Below are positions 6,040 to 15,100 of a DNA stretch of 53,169 nucleotides, in pieces. Made by a program: the position numbers and the translations under genes. Under the pieces are notes generated by a model that ran no database searches, had not been told where the DNA came from, and worked only from the letters and a program-made list of their open reading frames with translations. The DNA is from an uncultured Myxococcales bacterium (GTDB lineage Bacteria; Myxococcota_A; Bradymonadia; UBA7976; VGTA01), in assembly GCA_937146725.1 (NCBI GenBank), contig CAKZRU010000161.1, forward strand, positions 1 to 53,169, written 5' to 3'. Each line of letters starts with the position of its first letter. Positions within the stretch are counted from its first letter, which is position 1.

Positions 6040-8838
6040 ATGTCTAATCCACCGGTCATACAAAGCAACCAAATGTGTAGTATTACCGGTATGCTTACCG
6101 AAGGTTTTCTGATTAGATTTATGAGTAAGCTCCCTAAGGTTTATCTTTTAATCATTAGCTGCATAAGCATGCTACCTATTGAAATGACTTGGGCTGATAA
6201 AAACGCTAGCTCGGCTCAAAAAAGTACTTCAATCTCTATTGAGCACGGCTCACCAGAATCTCATCAACATGAAACAAGGGAAGCAAACTCAGCTGAATTA
6301 TTATTACCTAAACTGATTAAGTCGGTGGATGCAACCTACCCTGTTCAGGCGCTAGCAAAACAACAAGAGGCACAAGTTGACTTATTAGTTACCATTTTAA
6401 GTAATGGTCATGTCGGCGAAGTGGTTGTTGAGCAGTCCTCTGATCATCAGTTTGATCAAGCAGCTATATCCGCAGTAAAACAGTGGACGTTTGAACCCGC
6501 TTTTCAAGGCACAACTGCCGTTGACTGCCGAATTCGTATTCCCTTTTTGTTTACTATTCCTAAAGAAGTGCCAGAGCACGACCAAAGGGCTGGTGAAACC
6601 AATGAAACGCTTTCAGTTTCAGTCAATTCAGCCCCGGTCAATTCAACCTCAATCAACAAAAAAGCGACTAGCGTACAAGAGTCAAAAAAAACACAGCGAT
6701 CACAATCTACCCCCAAGAGCGATACAGGATCTAAGCAAGAGCTAGATAAAGATCCAATTACCTTAACTGTATCCGGTCATGATAATAAGTATTTATTACA
6801 ACAAAGTGCGAGTGACTTTTACATTAGTAAAGATGTGATCAATGCTGCTCCACATCAAGAAGGGGCTGACCTTCTGCAAACAACGCCTGGACTATATATT
6901 GGTCGTTCTAAGGGACCGGCCATTGCTCACAACTATATGCTCAGAGGCTTTGATTCTGAGCATGGACAGGATATCGCTTTTACTGTGGGGGGGATTCCGA
7001 TCAATCTTCCTTCTCATATTCATGGACAGGGCTACTCGGATTTAGGCTTTCTCATCGGCGATGTCGTCGATGGTCTTGAGGTGATTGAGGGCGTCCATAA
7101 ACCGGAGCAGGGAGACTTTGCTGTAGCCGGATCTATTGGGGTGTCCCTCGGCATAGATGATACTCAAGATGGCTTGAAACTCTCATTGACTCAAGGTACA
7201 TGGAATACGAGCAAGTATAAAGCAATTTGGTCACCCAAAAACGGATCTGCAAAAACTTTTGGCGCATTTGAAATCACTACAAGTGATGGCTTTGGTCAAA
7301 ATCGAATGGGTACAGTCAGTAATGGTATGTTCCAGCATCAGTTTGGCGAGGGTAAAACTAAGCACCGACTGTTAGCAATCCTTCATTCAGCGCGATCTAA
7401 CTTTGCAGGAGTTTTACGATATGATGACGTAGAATCGGGTAAGATTTGCTTTACTTGCGTTTATCCATACGCCACAGCTAAAGCCCAAAATGCTCTAGCG
7501 AATCGACTCCTATTAGGCTTTTTTACAAACTATAAAGGCGATCATGGAGAAAGGGGAGAAATTGGGATTTGGTTAAGCTACGATCACTTTAGGATGCAAA
7601 GTAATTATACCGGATTCCAAGAAATCTCGAGAACTTTAGAACGTGAAGCTGGTCGTGGAGATTTAATTGAACAACGCAATCAGACTCGTTCAGTGGGCAT
7701 TAAAAGTCGTTATCGTAAGCAAGTTTTCGCTCATTCGGACCTTAAGCTTTTCAGTGAGTTTGGTGCAGACGGCCGAATGGATTTTATCGATCAAAGCCAA
7801 TCTCTTCTTGATGCTACTGTCCGCAATCAGACTTGGGACCAACGTGTCGATGCTAGTGTTAATGCTGTAGATCTGGGTGGCTGGGGTGATTTAAAATGGA
7901 TTTTTGGTCGTTATGCCTCACTACATACCGGTGTCCGAGTTGACTCACTATCATATGAAATTGATGATCGGTTAGGCAACTTTGCACCGCTCACTAGGCC
8001 ACAGGATAGTTACATTACAGGATTTAGACGAAGCGCTTTAGGTTTAGCTTGGGGGCCAAGGGCAAGTCTTGAACTTAAGCCTTTTTCATGGTGGTCTATA
8101 TTTATGTCATATGGGGAGGGCTATCGCTCCCCTCAAGCAAGATTATTAGAAGATGGTGAAGAAGCGCCTTTTTCTAAGGTTAAGTCTTCTGATTTAGGCG
8201 TTCGATTTGATTGGGGATCAGCGTTTAGGCTGGCTCTAGGTGGCTATCACACTAAATTATCCGATGATGTCGCCTTTGAAGCATCAGAAGGACGTTTAGA
8301 ACGAACTGGTGCAACACAAAGACTTGGCTTTTTTGCTCACTTAAATAGTCAGCCTTTTCCATGGCTTATAAGTTCTTTATCAGCAACCTTTGTCAATGCC
8401 GAATTACTTGATCCACCCCCAGCAAGCGCCGAGGAACCCTTTCCTGCATTTCAAAAGGGTCAGCAGTTACCTTTTGTACCTCCTCTTGTGGTCCGAGCCG
8501 ATGTTGCGGTTCAACATAACCTGATTCAACGCTTGGGACTTTTTCCTCTTCAGGCTAGAATGGGTCTAGGATTCTCACACTTATCTCCACGTCCTTTACC
8601 TTACAATCAATTTGCTGACTCAGTCAGTTTACTAGATGTATCTGCTGGCTTGGTATGGGGCAGATTGAATATATCATTTGAGCTATATAATGCTTTAAAT
8701 ACCGAATATGCTGCTCTTGAGTATTCTTTTCCATCCGATTGGACACCCAACGATGGCATACGCTCTCGTACCCCAATGCGTCACCGTGCTGCAGGCTCAC
8801 CATTGTCTTGGCTCTTAACTCTAGGGGTAAGCCTATGA
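6040..8838 (+). CDS. TonB-dependent outer-membrane receptor with an N-terminal TonB C-terminal-like domain
   Basis: This 932-residue protein has a signal-like hydrophobic stretch (about 31-52), then a TonB C-terminal domain at 90-173. Its hallmarks are YPVQALAKQQEAQV after Tyr100-Pro101 and AAISAVKQWTFEPA. A Ser/Thr/Lys-rich linker (about 180-240) precedes a plug domain (about 240-370, with LLQTTPGLYIGR and MLRGFDSEHGQDIAFTVGG) and a 22-strand-type barrel to the C-terminus. It should import a chelated or scarce ligand across the outer membrane. The context suggests a metal, which is inference. The start at 6040 has a GAGG site; Met28 is an alternative that would give a more typical signal peptide. 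The stop overlaps the next start as ATGA. Confidence 0.92.
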   Translation: MSNPPVIQSNQMCSITGMLTEGFLIRFMSKLPKVYLLIISCISMLPIEMTWADKNASSAQKSTSISIEHGSPESHQHETREANSAELLLPKLIKSVDATYPVQALAKQQEAQVDLLVTILSNGHVGEVVVEQSSDHQFDQAAISAVKQWTFEPAFQGTTAVDCRIRIPFLFTIPKEVPEHDQRAGETNETLSVSVNSAPVNSTSINKKATSVQESKKTQRSQSTPKSDTGSKQELDKDPITLTVSGHDNKYLLQQSASDFYISKDVINAAPHQEGADLLQTTPGLYIGRSKGPAIAHNYMLRGFDSEHGQDIAFTVGGIPINLPSHIHGQGYSDLGFLIGDVVDGLEVIEGVHKPEQGDFAVAGSIGVSLGIDDTQDGLKLSLTQGTWNTSKYKAIWSPKNGSAKTFGAFEITTSDGFGQNRMGTVSNGMFQHQFGEGKTKHRLLAILHSARSNFAGVLRYDDVESGKICFTCVYPYATAKAQNALANRLLLGFFTNYKGDHGERGEIGIWLSYDHFRMQSNYTGFQEISRTLEREAGRGDLIEQRNQTRSVGIKSRYRKQVFAHSDLKLFSEFGADGRMDFIDQSQSLLDATVRNQTWDQRVDASVNAVDLGGWGDLKWIFGRYASLHTGVRVDSLSYEIDDRLGNFAPLTRPQDSYITGFRRSALGLAWGPRASLELKPFSWWSIFMSYGEGYRSPQARLLEDGEEAPFSKVKSSDLGVRFDWGSAFRLALGGYHTKLSDDVAFEASEGRLERTGATQRLGFFAHLNSQPFPWLISSLSATFVNAELLDPPPASAEEPFPAFQKGQQLPFVPPLVVRADVAVQHNLIQRLGLFPLQARMGLGFSHLSPRPLPYNQFADSVSLLDVSAGLVWGRLNISFELYNALNTEYAALEYSFPSDWTPNDGIRSRTPMRHRAAGSPLSWLLTLGVSL

Positions 8839-9698
8839 AAACGAAGCTCTTTTATATATTTGTTAGTATCATGTATTTGGGCTGTGAACATAGTACGCAA
8901 GAAGCCGTAAACTTACCTATTTTTGTTAAAGGTACAAATACACCTCAAATCTTACTAGGAGACAATACAGCAATTACTTTGGAACGAGCCGATCTGGCTT
9001 TTGGTCCATTATATCTTTGTGCCGGTGTCAATGCTGGTGATTTGTGTGATGTTGCTCGCTTAGAATGGCCTGATTCAGTGGTCATTAATACGCTCAATTC
9101 TCAAGCTCAAGAAGTTGGGGAACTACAGGGAGTGACCGGTTTGGTATTATCTTGGATGTATGATCTTGGAATCAGCTCACAGCTCACCCGAAACGAACCC
9201 TTTATTTTATCTGCCGCTCAAGAATTAGACGGCTATTCTCTTGTGATCGAAGGTAAAGCCTTAGTAAGCGACATTGAGCTTCCTTTTACCGTCTCAATGG
9301 GTCTAAAACAAAGTGATGATACTGAGTTAGGAGTACCGATCATTAGAAAAAGTTTATCAGACCCATTCCAAAAAGAAGTAAATCTCAATGATCAAAACCT
9401 GACGATTCAATTTGACCCAAGTACTTGGATGCAAAAGCTCGACTTTAGTCAATATATCAAACATGAAAACTGCTCTGAGGGTAGCCTTGAATTACTTTGT
9501 AACGGGACCCAAGAGCTTCACTGTGCTCATGGAGAAAAAATCTCTGAACGTAATTGTAGCGATTTAGGCCAAGTTTGTATCTCAGAACAGGGCTGCGTTG
9601 ATCAATTGATTATTAAGGAAAACTCCGAAGCTTATCGATCTATTAGAAATTCGGTGATTAGCGGCATAAGGCCAAAGTTTACTTGGAATCAAGATTAA
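8835..9698 (+). CDS. Lipoprotein of the TonB-receptor operon
   Basis: This 287-residue protein begins MKTKLFYIFVSIMYLGCEHS, a lipoprotein signal with lipobox YLGC. The ATG overlaps the receptor stop in an ATGA, which fixes the start and implies translational coupling. The body is probably beta-rich. The C-terminal part (about 205-258) has seven closely spaced cysteines in a CxxG-type pattern (ENCSEG, LLCNGT, LHCAHGE, RNCSDL, VCISEQGC), likely a small disulfide-bonded module. I do not recognise the family. A surface or periplasmic partner of the receptor is a reasonable inference from the coupling. Confidence 0.82.
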   Translation: MKTKLFYIFVSIMYLGCEHSTQEAVNLPIFVKGTNTPQILLGDNTAITLERADLAFGPLYLCAGVNAGDLCDVARLEWPDSVVINTLNSQAQEVGELQGVTGLVLSWMYDLGISSQLTRNEPFILSAAQELDGYSLVIEGKALVSDIELPFTVSMGLKQSDDTELGVPIIRKSLSDPFQKEVNLNDQNLTIQFDPSTWMQKLDFSQYIKHENCSEGSLELLCNGTQELHCAHGEKISERNCSDLGQVCISEQGCVDQLIIKENSEAYRSIRNSVISGIRPKFTWNQD

Positions 9699-9701
9699 TA
9701 C

Positions 9702-9757
9702 TTAACCACTTAACCACTTAACCACTTAACCACTTAATCACTAAACCACTTAACCAC
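9702..9757 (+). repeat. Seven tandem 8-bp repeats (TTAACCAC)
   Basis: Seven consecutive 8-bp units follow TTAACCAC; units 5 (TTAATCAC) and 6 (TAAACCAC) each have one change. They fill almost the whole gap between two lipoprotein genes. Each unit contains TAA, so the array holds stops in all three forward frames. Copy number could vary by slippage. Confidence 0.9.
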
Positions 9758-9771
9758 TAAATGGAGTGAAT

Positions 9772-10917
9772 ATGAGTTATATTACACAAAACTCGATTTT
9801 AACCTTGACCCTCTGCTTATCTTTAGGATTTATCACAACTGCCTGCGAATCAGAAGAAGCCTCGGTAGGCCTCGGTTCTCTAACTGTTTTACTAGAAGCA
9901 GAAGATGTAATCATCGAAGGACTCGAGCCAGGCGAAGATACTGAAAATATACGTGATGGTTGGGCGGTCTCATTTGATAAATACTTGGTGGGCATAGGCA
10001 ATATCGATGCGCACTTATCCACAAATGACTCAATTGAAAGAGAGTCAGCTGACAACTATGTTGTTGATCTAACTCAAGTACCGGCAACCGGTTTAGAGTT
10101 ATGGAGCTTTGACGGCTTGCAAGAAGGTCGTTGGGAATTTAATTATGAAACTGTAGGTGCAGGAGATGGTGCCTTGAAACATGAAAGTGTCGAACAGGCT
10201 GACTTTGATGAGATGGTTTCAAATGATTGGACCTATTGGGTCAATGGTATGTTGAGCAAAGCTGATGGGCAATCTTGTCCTCCCGTTGCATTGGCTACCC
10301 CTGGCGATCAAATGCCCAACGATAATATGTCTGGTGATAACGTGTGCTATGATGCGCCAGAAGTTCAGTTTGCCTTTGGTCTGAGTGCCGAGACTCGCTT
10401 CGGACCATGTGAAATTGATGGGATCACTGGTTTTGCGATTACTGCTGGTGGCGATCATACCGTTGCCGCAACAATTCATGGAGATCACCCATTCTTTAAT
10501 GGCTTTCCAGAGGGTGATGAGGGTGGTATCATTCGTCTTGCACAATGGCTCGCTGACTGTGATCTTGACTTAGATGGTGTCGTGACCCAAGCAGAATTAG
10601 AAATGATCTCTCCGGCACAATTACCTGAGATTGATGATCGTTACCAATTAGGCGGTTCTCCGATCACTCCTCTCGAAAATATGTATCAATATCTTATGGC
10701 TCAATTTAAGACCCAGGGTCACTATCAAGGCGAGGGCGAATGTCCGGTTGATGGTGTCGCTCATGAGCACGGCCACGAAGAGCATGAGGGCGAAGGCCAT
10801 GACGAGCATGAAGGTGAAGACCACGAAGAGCATGAGGGCGAAGGCCATGACGAGCATGAAGGTGAAGGCCACGAAGAGCATGAGGGCGAAGGCCATGACG
10901 AGCATGAAGGCGAGTAG
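9772..10917 (+). CDS. Lipoprotein with EF-hand-like loop and His/Glu repeat tail
   Basis: The ATG at 9772 has GGAG at 9763-9766, so it is preferred over an in-frame GTG at 9766. The 381-residue product has a lipoprotein signal ending ITTAC. Its central region has paired cysteines and a GDHTVAATIHGDHPFF segment rich in His and Asp. It also carries DLDLDGVVTQAE, a 12-residue loop matching the EF-hand pattern DxDxDG...E. The last 48 residues are six octapeptides of the form (G/D)H(E/D)EHEGE, probably binding metal outside the cytoplasm. It is the last clear member of the receptor operon. The family is not recognised; metal capture for the receptor is inference. Confidence 0.85.
   Translation: MSYITQNSILTLTLCLSLGFITTACESEEASVGLGSLTVLLEAEDVIIEGLEPGEDTENIRDGWAVSFDKYLVGIGNIDAHLSTNDSIERESADNYVVDLTQVPATGLELWSFDGLQEGRWEFNYETVGAGDGALKHESVEQADFDEMVSNDWTYWVNGMLSKADGQSCPPVALATPGDQMPNDNMSGDNVCYDAPEVQFAFGLSAETRFGPCEIDGITGFAITAGGDHTVAATIHGDHPFFNGFPEGDEGGIIRLAQWLADCDLDLDGVVTQAELEMISPAQLPEIDDRYQLGGSPITPLENMYQYLMAQFKTQGHYQGEGECPVDGVAHEHGHEEHEGEGHDEHEGEDHEEHEGEGHDEHEGEGHEEHEGEGHDEHEGE
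10771..10914 (+). repeat. Three 48-bp tandem repeats encoding the His/Glu tail
   Basis: Copies lie at 10771-10818, 10819-10866 and 10867-10914 and differ at very few bases. Each 48-bp unit is two related 24-bp halves encoding GHEEHEGE and GHDEHEGE. The stop codon follows the third copy immediately, so copy-number changes would only lengthen or shorten the tail. Confidence 0.95.
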
Positions 10918-11068
10918 GGATAGTGGGAAGGTGAAGGGATGTAAGATGAATGTAGTATATACTGTAGAGCTTTAAACAAGCTTCTGTCGCAAAGTTCATC
11001 TTGCGTGCTCCCCAAGAAATATTTATGATTAATATTCCATATTTACTTAAATTGGATACGATTGTAAA

Positions 11069-11314
11069 ATGTATAAAACTCAGTCAGAAGACACTCAAAG
11101 CTCTAGTGAAAAGCATACATTTATCACGGAATTAATCTTTGGCTTCAAGGCAGCATTGCTTACATTTTTTATAGCTTACATCGTAATCACCTGTATCCTC
11201 TCTGGGCTTGCAGTCTATTTGGGGTTATCCATCTATAAAGCGCCTATTGTCGCCTTTTTTATGACTTTTGGACTTTTATGTTCGAATGGATTCATAGCGT
11301 TATTGCAAAGCTAG
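11069..11314 (+). CDS. Small two-helix membrane protein, unknown
   Basis: An 81-residue open frame has a polar N-terminus (about 1-20) and two hydrophobic helices (about 24-50 and 55-78) containing several Gly residues. It sits on the same strand between the lipoprotein operon and a barrel-like protein. The ribosome-binding site is weak and I recognise no family, but composition and position favour a real gene. Confidence 0.55.
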   Translation: MYKTQSEDTQSSSEKHTFITELIFGFKAALLTFFIAYIVITCILSGLAVYLGLSIYKAPIVAFFMTFGLLCSNGFIALLQS

Positions 11315-11365
11315 TTGTTATTAGGGCAAAAACGCTAGGTTAGTCATTTATTATAGAAAGCTTAT

Positions 11366-12085
11366 ATGTATCAACTTATCCCCATTGTCTTTAGTCTACT
11401 TAGCCTCATGTGTTTAAAAAGCTCAGTTCAGGCCCAAGCACAAAAAAATGAAGATCAATCTGTGCCCGCTCAGCTCACATCAAAGAATCCCACATTAGCT
11501 CTCCCAAACAATGAGCTTAAAAAGCTGCCCCTAGGCTGGAGCCTAAGCGGTCTGACTGGGGCTAACTTATGCGTTGCCTCTGGGCAGGCGCAATGTAACG
11601 AAACCTATCCCGGCGTTAACCTTGGCTTATCCACAGAATACAGATGGAAATATCTTGGAATAAATCTTAACCTAGATTGGGGGAACTTTACACCCACAGG
11701 AACCGGAAGTGACCAAATCTCCAATACCTTTGGTCACTTAGGACTTGGCTTAAGATATTATTACCCCTACAAGCCTTCTCAACACCTTTATCTTGGTGCG
11801 AGCTTAGGTATGGGCGAAGCTGAAGTCCTTGATCAAACCTCTGAATCATCGGTGCAATGGTCTTCTTTTTGGAGTGATCTAAGAGTTGATTTGGGCGCTT
11901 TATGGCGACAAACAGACCATTGGTCCATAGAAAGTGGCTTAAGTATGATTTTTCATACCGGTGGAACACGATGTATTGCCTTTCAAGGAGCCGGTCCCTG
12001 CCAAGCTGTAAGCGAACTAGAACCAAGTCAGCGCTCGATCGCTCGAGTTCTTATGTTACGTTTTGGCGCCCGCTGGACACTTTAG
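11366..12085 (+). CDS. Outer-membrane beta-barrel-like protein
   Basis: This 239-residue protein has a Sec signal peptide ending near VQAQA (about residues 1-24), then alternating Gly/aromatic strands (for example GLSTEYRWKYLGINLNLDW and HLGLGLRYYYPYK) and a terminal strand LMLRFGARWTL. This looks like a small 8-stranded barrel of the OmpA/porin-like type. Two cysteine pairs (LCVASGQAQC and RCIAFQGAGPC) may form extracellular disulfides. It ends 37 bases from the convergent giant membrane protein gene. Function unknown. Confidence 0.7.
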   Translation: MYQLIPIVFSLLSLMCLKSSVQAQAQKNEDQSVPAQLTSKNPTLALPNNELKKLPLGWSLSGLTGANLCVASGQAQCNETYPGVNLGLSTEYRWKYLGINLNLDWGNFTPTGTGSDQISNTFGHLGLGLRYYYPYKPSQHLYLGASLGMGEAEVLDQTSESSVQWSSFWSDLRVDLGALWRQTDHWSIESGLSMIFHTGGTRCIAFQGAGPCQAVSELEPSQRSIARVLMLRFGARWTL

Positions 12086-12122
12086 TCATTACACATATCT
12101 GACTACGGTCACTTAAGGTAGA

Positions 12123-15100
12123 CTAATGACCTTTGAAAACGACTTGTGGGATGGCTTGGAGAGATAAATAGGTTCTCAACTCACCTTCACTTAAATAGTC
12201 GATATTCAACAAGAATGAAAACTCTAAATCAGGTGGTAAACTCAGCCAAGACAAAGCATTAAACTCTCTTTCACGCTTGGCTTCTAAACCGTTTATATAA
12301 TCTTCGGCTTTTTTAAACCCAGATTTAAAATCAACAGTACCTTTGCCTCCCAAGATATCATGTCCCTCAACGCCCATCGCTTTCAAGGCAAATAATCTTC
12401 TAAAAGCTTTATCAAAAAGCCTTTCAATAATGATTTGTTCCTCACCTGCAAAGGGCTTGAGAATCTTACCAATTCGAGTCAATAAGGTGTTCAACTGCTC
12501 GAGTTTTTGAGGAAGCTCCTTTGGAGAACGTAGCAAATCATCTGAGTTGACTAAGCTATGCAGTAAGTTTAACAACCAAAGTGCTGAATAATAGTCAATT
12601 TGCGAAGCTCGTTTGGTATCGGCAAGCCTTAACCCACGTCCTAGATGAAGTATCTTTGTGGCTTTATCTGTAGACTGAGTATGTTGTTCAAGCACAGTCT
12701 TGCTCATGGCTTGCATAGATAAACTAGGAGCATCTTCCACCTTCTCTAATTCACCAAAGCGAGGATAGAGTCCCTGCATCACCAAAGAACGACTTGGTGG
12801 GAAGGGCTCAATATTTTTCTGTTTTCTTCCCCAAACATAAATTGGGAAATCAGAGTGACGATCAATCTTTTTTCGCAATTCAATACAAAGCTGATTAACC
12901 TTTTCTTTAAGCTCCGTCCAAGACCTTCGATCTCGACAATTTTGCTCAATAAACTCCGCTTGATCAACAGTAAATAATTCTAAAATAAGTTTGATCAGGT
13001 TTACTGTTTGATCAGCATGATCATCTTGATTTATATGTTCTAAAACCGCTAACGATTCGGCTAAAGTTACAGCCGACTCCCATGATAACTTTTGAACTTG
13101 GGCATTTAAGCTGATGTCTTTCAGTAGACAAATTAAATAAGCAAAGGTGCCAAAATACACTGCCGAAAGAGCCTCATAGCGTTGATGATTCAATTTATCT
13201 AAATATTGTTGAGTTTTGAATTCCCGCTCAATTAATTCAAGCTGTCTTGGGTATTGGATGCTTCTTAAGATTTTTGAGCTATGACTATGAGATTCAAAAA
13301 TCTCTAAAGAACTAGATTTAAGCTGTTGAATTTCTCCGGTAGAGCGTTCCGCTTCGACTCGTTCATGATGATGTTCTTCCCATGTCTGTTCTATTGCACT
13401 GTATTTATGCTGTACATCCTCTAGTTTTTTCAAAAGGGTTGCAATTGGAGTTGGCAAGCAATTAAGAGCTAATAAGCTTTCTAAACTTCTTTCTAACTCG
13501 GGATCATTCAGGGAGTCATGACTTAACTTATAAATCAATATTTGGCCGGTTGGGTGATGTAAAGTCGCCCATAAAACCTTTTGCCACTGGTCAGTGTGAG
13601 CTTTAGTTTCTACTAAATGATTTTGCTTGGTGATCATTTGGTAAATGAATTGAAGCGCTGGTGGTAAATCTTGATCTTTAGATGATTGGGGATGCATATC
13701 TTCAACATGAGCATGATCTAAATGATCTACTGATTGAGCTTCTAACAAACACCAAAGTTTCAGTAAGCCAGCACGATCTTGATCAGAAATCATTATATTA
13801 AATTCCTGATTTACACTGGACTCTTGATAGGCTTGCTTGGTTAAATAGCTTACCAAGGCAATCACTTCTTCATGACATTCATGTAAGCGAGTTAAGGCGG
13901 AATATTGATTTGTGATTAAAGAAGGAGTCAGTCCGATTGTTTGGTTGCTTTCAATTTTAGGTAAAGGGTATTTAGCAATTTGGCATAGGGCCTCAATAAT
14001 GACTGATAACTTTGGATTTGGTGGTAATTCTAAAGACTTTTCATCAGTTCCGTCTGTTGGACTTAGAAGATGAGTCGTTAAGGTTAAGTCATGAAGCAAC
14101 GATCCCAAAGTATCTAAAGCATCTTCTAAGGTTTCACTTAATTCTTCAATGACTTCGAGTTTATGATCAGCTTGCGCATGAGTTTTACTCAACAGCTCAC
14201 TTTTGACTCTTGATAAAGCATGCTTTTCTTCGTGAAACCATTCACCATTTCTGAGCCGTTCAAAGCTATGTTCAATAATCTTTGCCAAGTTTAAGATCAT
14301 TGTTGATTGATAGCGAAACTCAAACAGTCTTTTTTGAGTGGTTTTTTGATAAACCGATGAGACGAGTTGCTCCTCGAGATTTTGTAAAAAAGATTCAATT
14401 TTTCTTAATATAGAAAACCGTTCATTCGGTGAATCTGAATCTAGAGTCTCAGGACTTGACAGATCTTCGGCTTGATTCATTGACCGCTTGAGCATGCCTT
14501 TCTTTAGATCTGTGATTAATAATTGCCACAATGCTAAAGTCGGCGGACTAAGCCAAATCAACCAAGCCCGATAATCTCTAGGCACCTTGGGTAAGGTCAG
14601 CAAGGATTCAATTTCAATGAAAGGTTTAAACCAAAGTTTAAAGGCTAATGCAGACAAAGTCACTAACCCCACAAAGTTAAGAATCAGCCAAGACTTAGAA
14701 ACGGGCGATGTTTCGTTTTGACCCTTGGTAAAGTTTGAACCTAGCCAAAGTATAAAGGCCGGCATGATAATGATGGCTAGATCCACTAGATAAGCGCTCG
14801 TAACATGCCAAGGCAACATCTTATGATTGATAAATAAATGAAAAGTTAAAGTCGAGAGCCATGCGACAAAGACTAAGATTGTCCAAGATCTTAAAGCACG
14901 CTTATAGTTTCCAAAAATAGGCGTAAGAAACTCTCTTAAGGTCACCATTAGGCCCCGAAGACGCTCTAGTCCTTCCAAGGCGAGTGAGGGCGTAATTAAA
15001 CGTAAATGTAAAACATTACTTCTTACCGGATGGAGCCTCTGAGTGAGCTGATTAACCAACCACTGTCGATGTTCAGTATCAGAAAAGGCAATGAGCAATC

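Noticed and set aside
10648..11015. Minus-strand frames with repeated HALRGLH/PSCSSWP peptides
   Set aside because: Antisense shadows of the 48-bp His/Glu repeats in the lipoprotein gene.
12085..12130. GTCATTA ... TAATGAC arms with an inner CTAC/GTAG pair between convergent genes
   Set aside because: The loop is over 30 bases and no T-tract follows, so it is not a convincing terminator.
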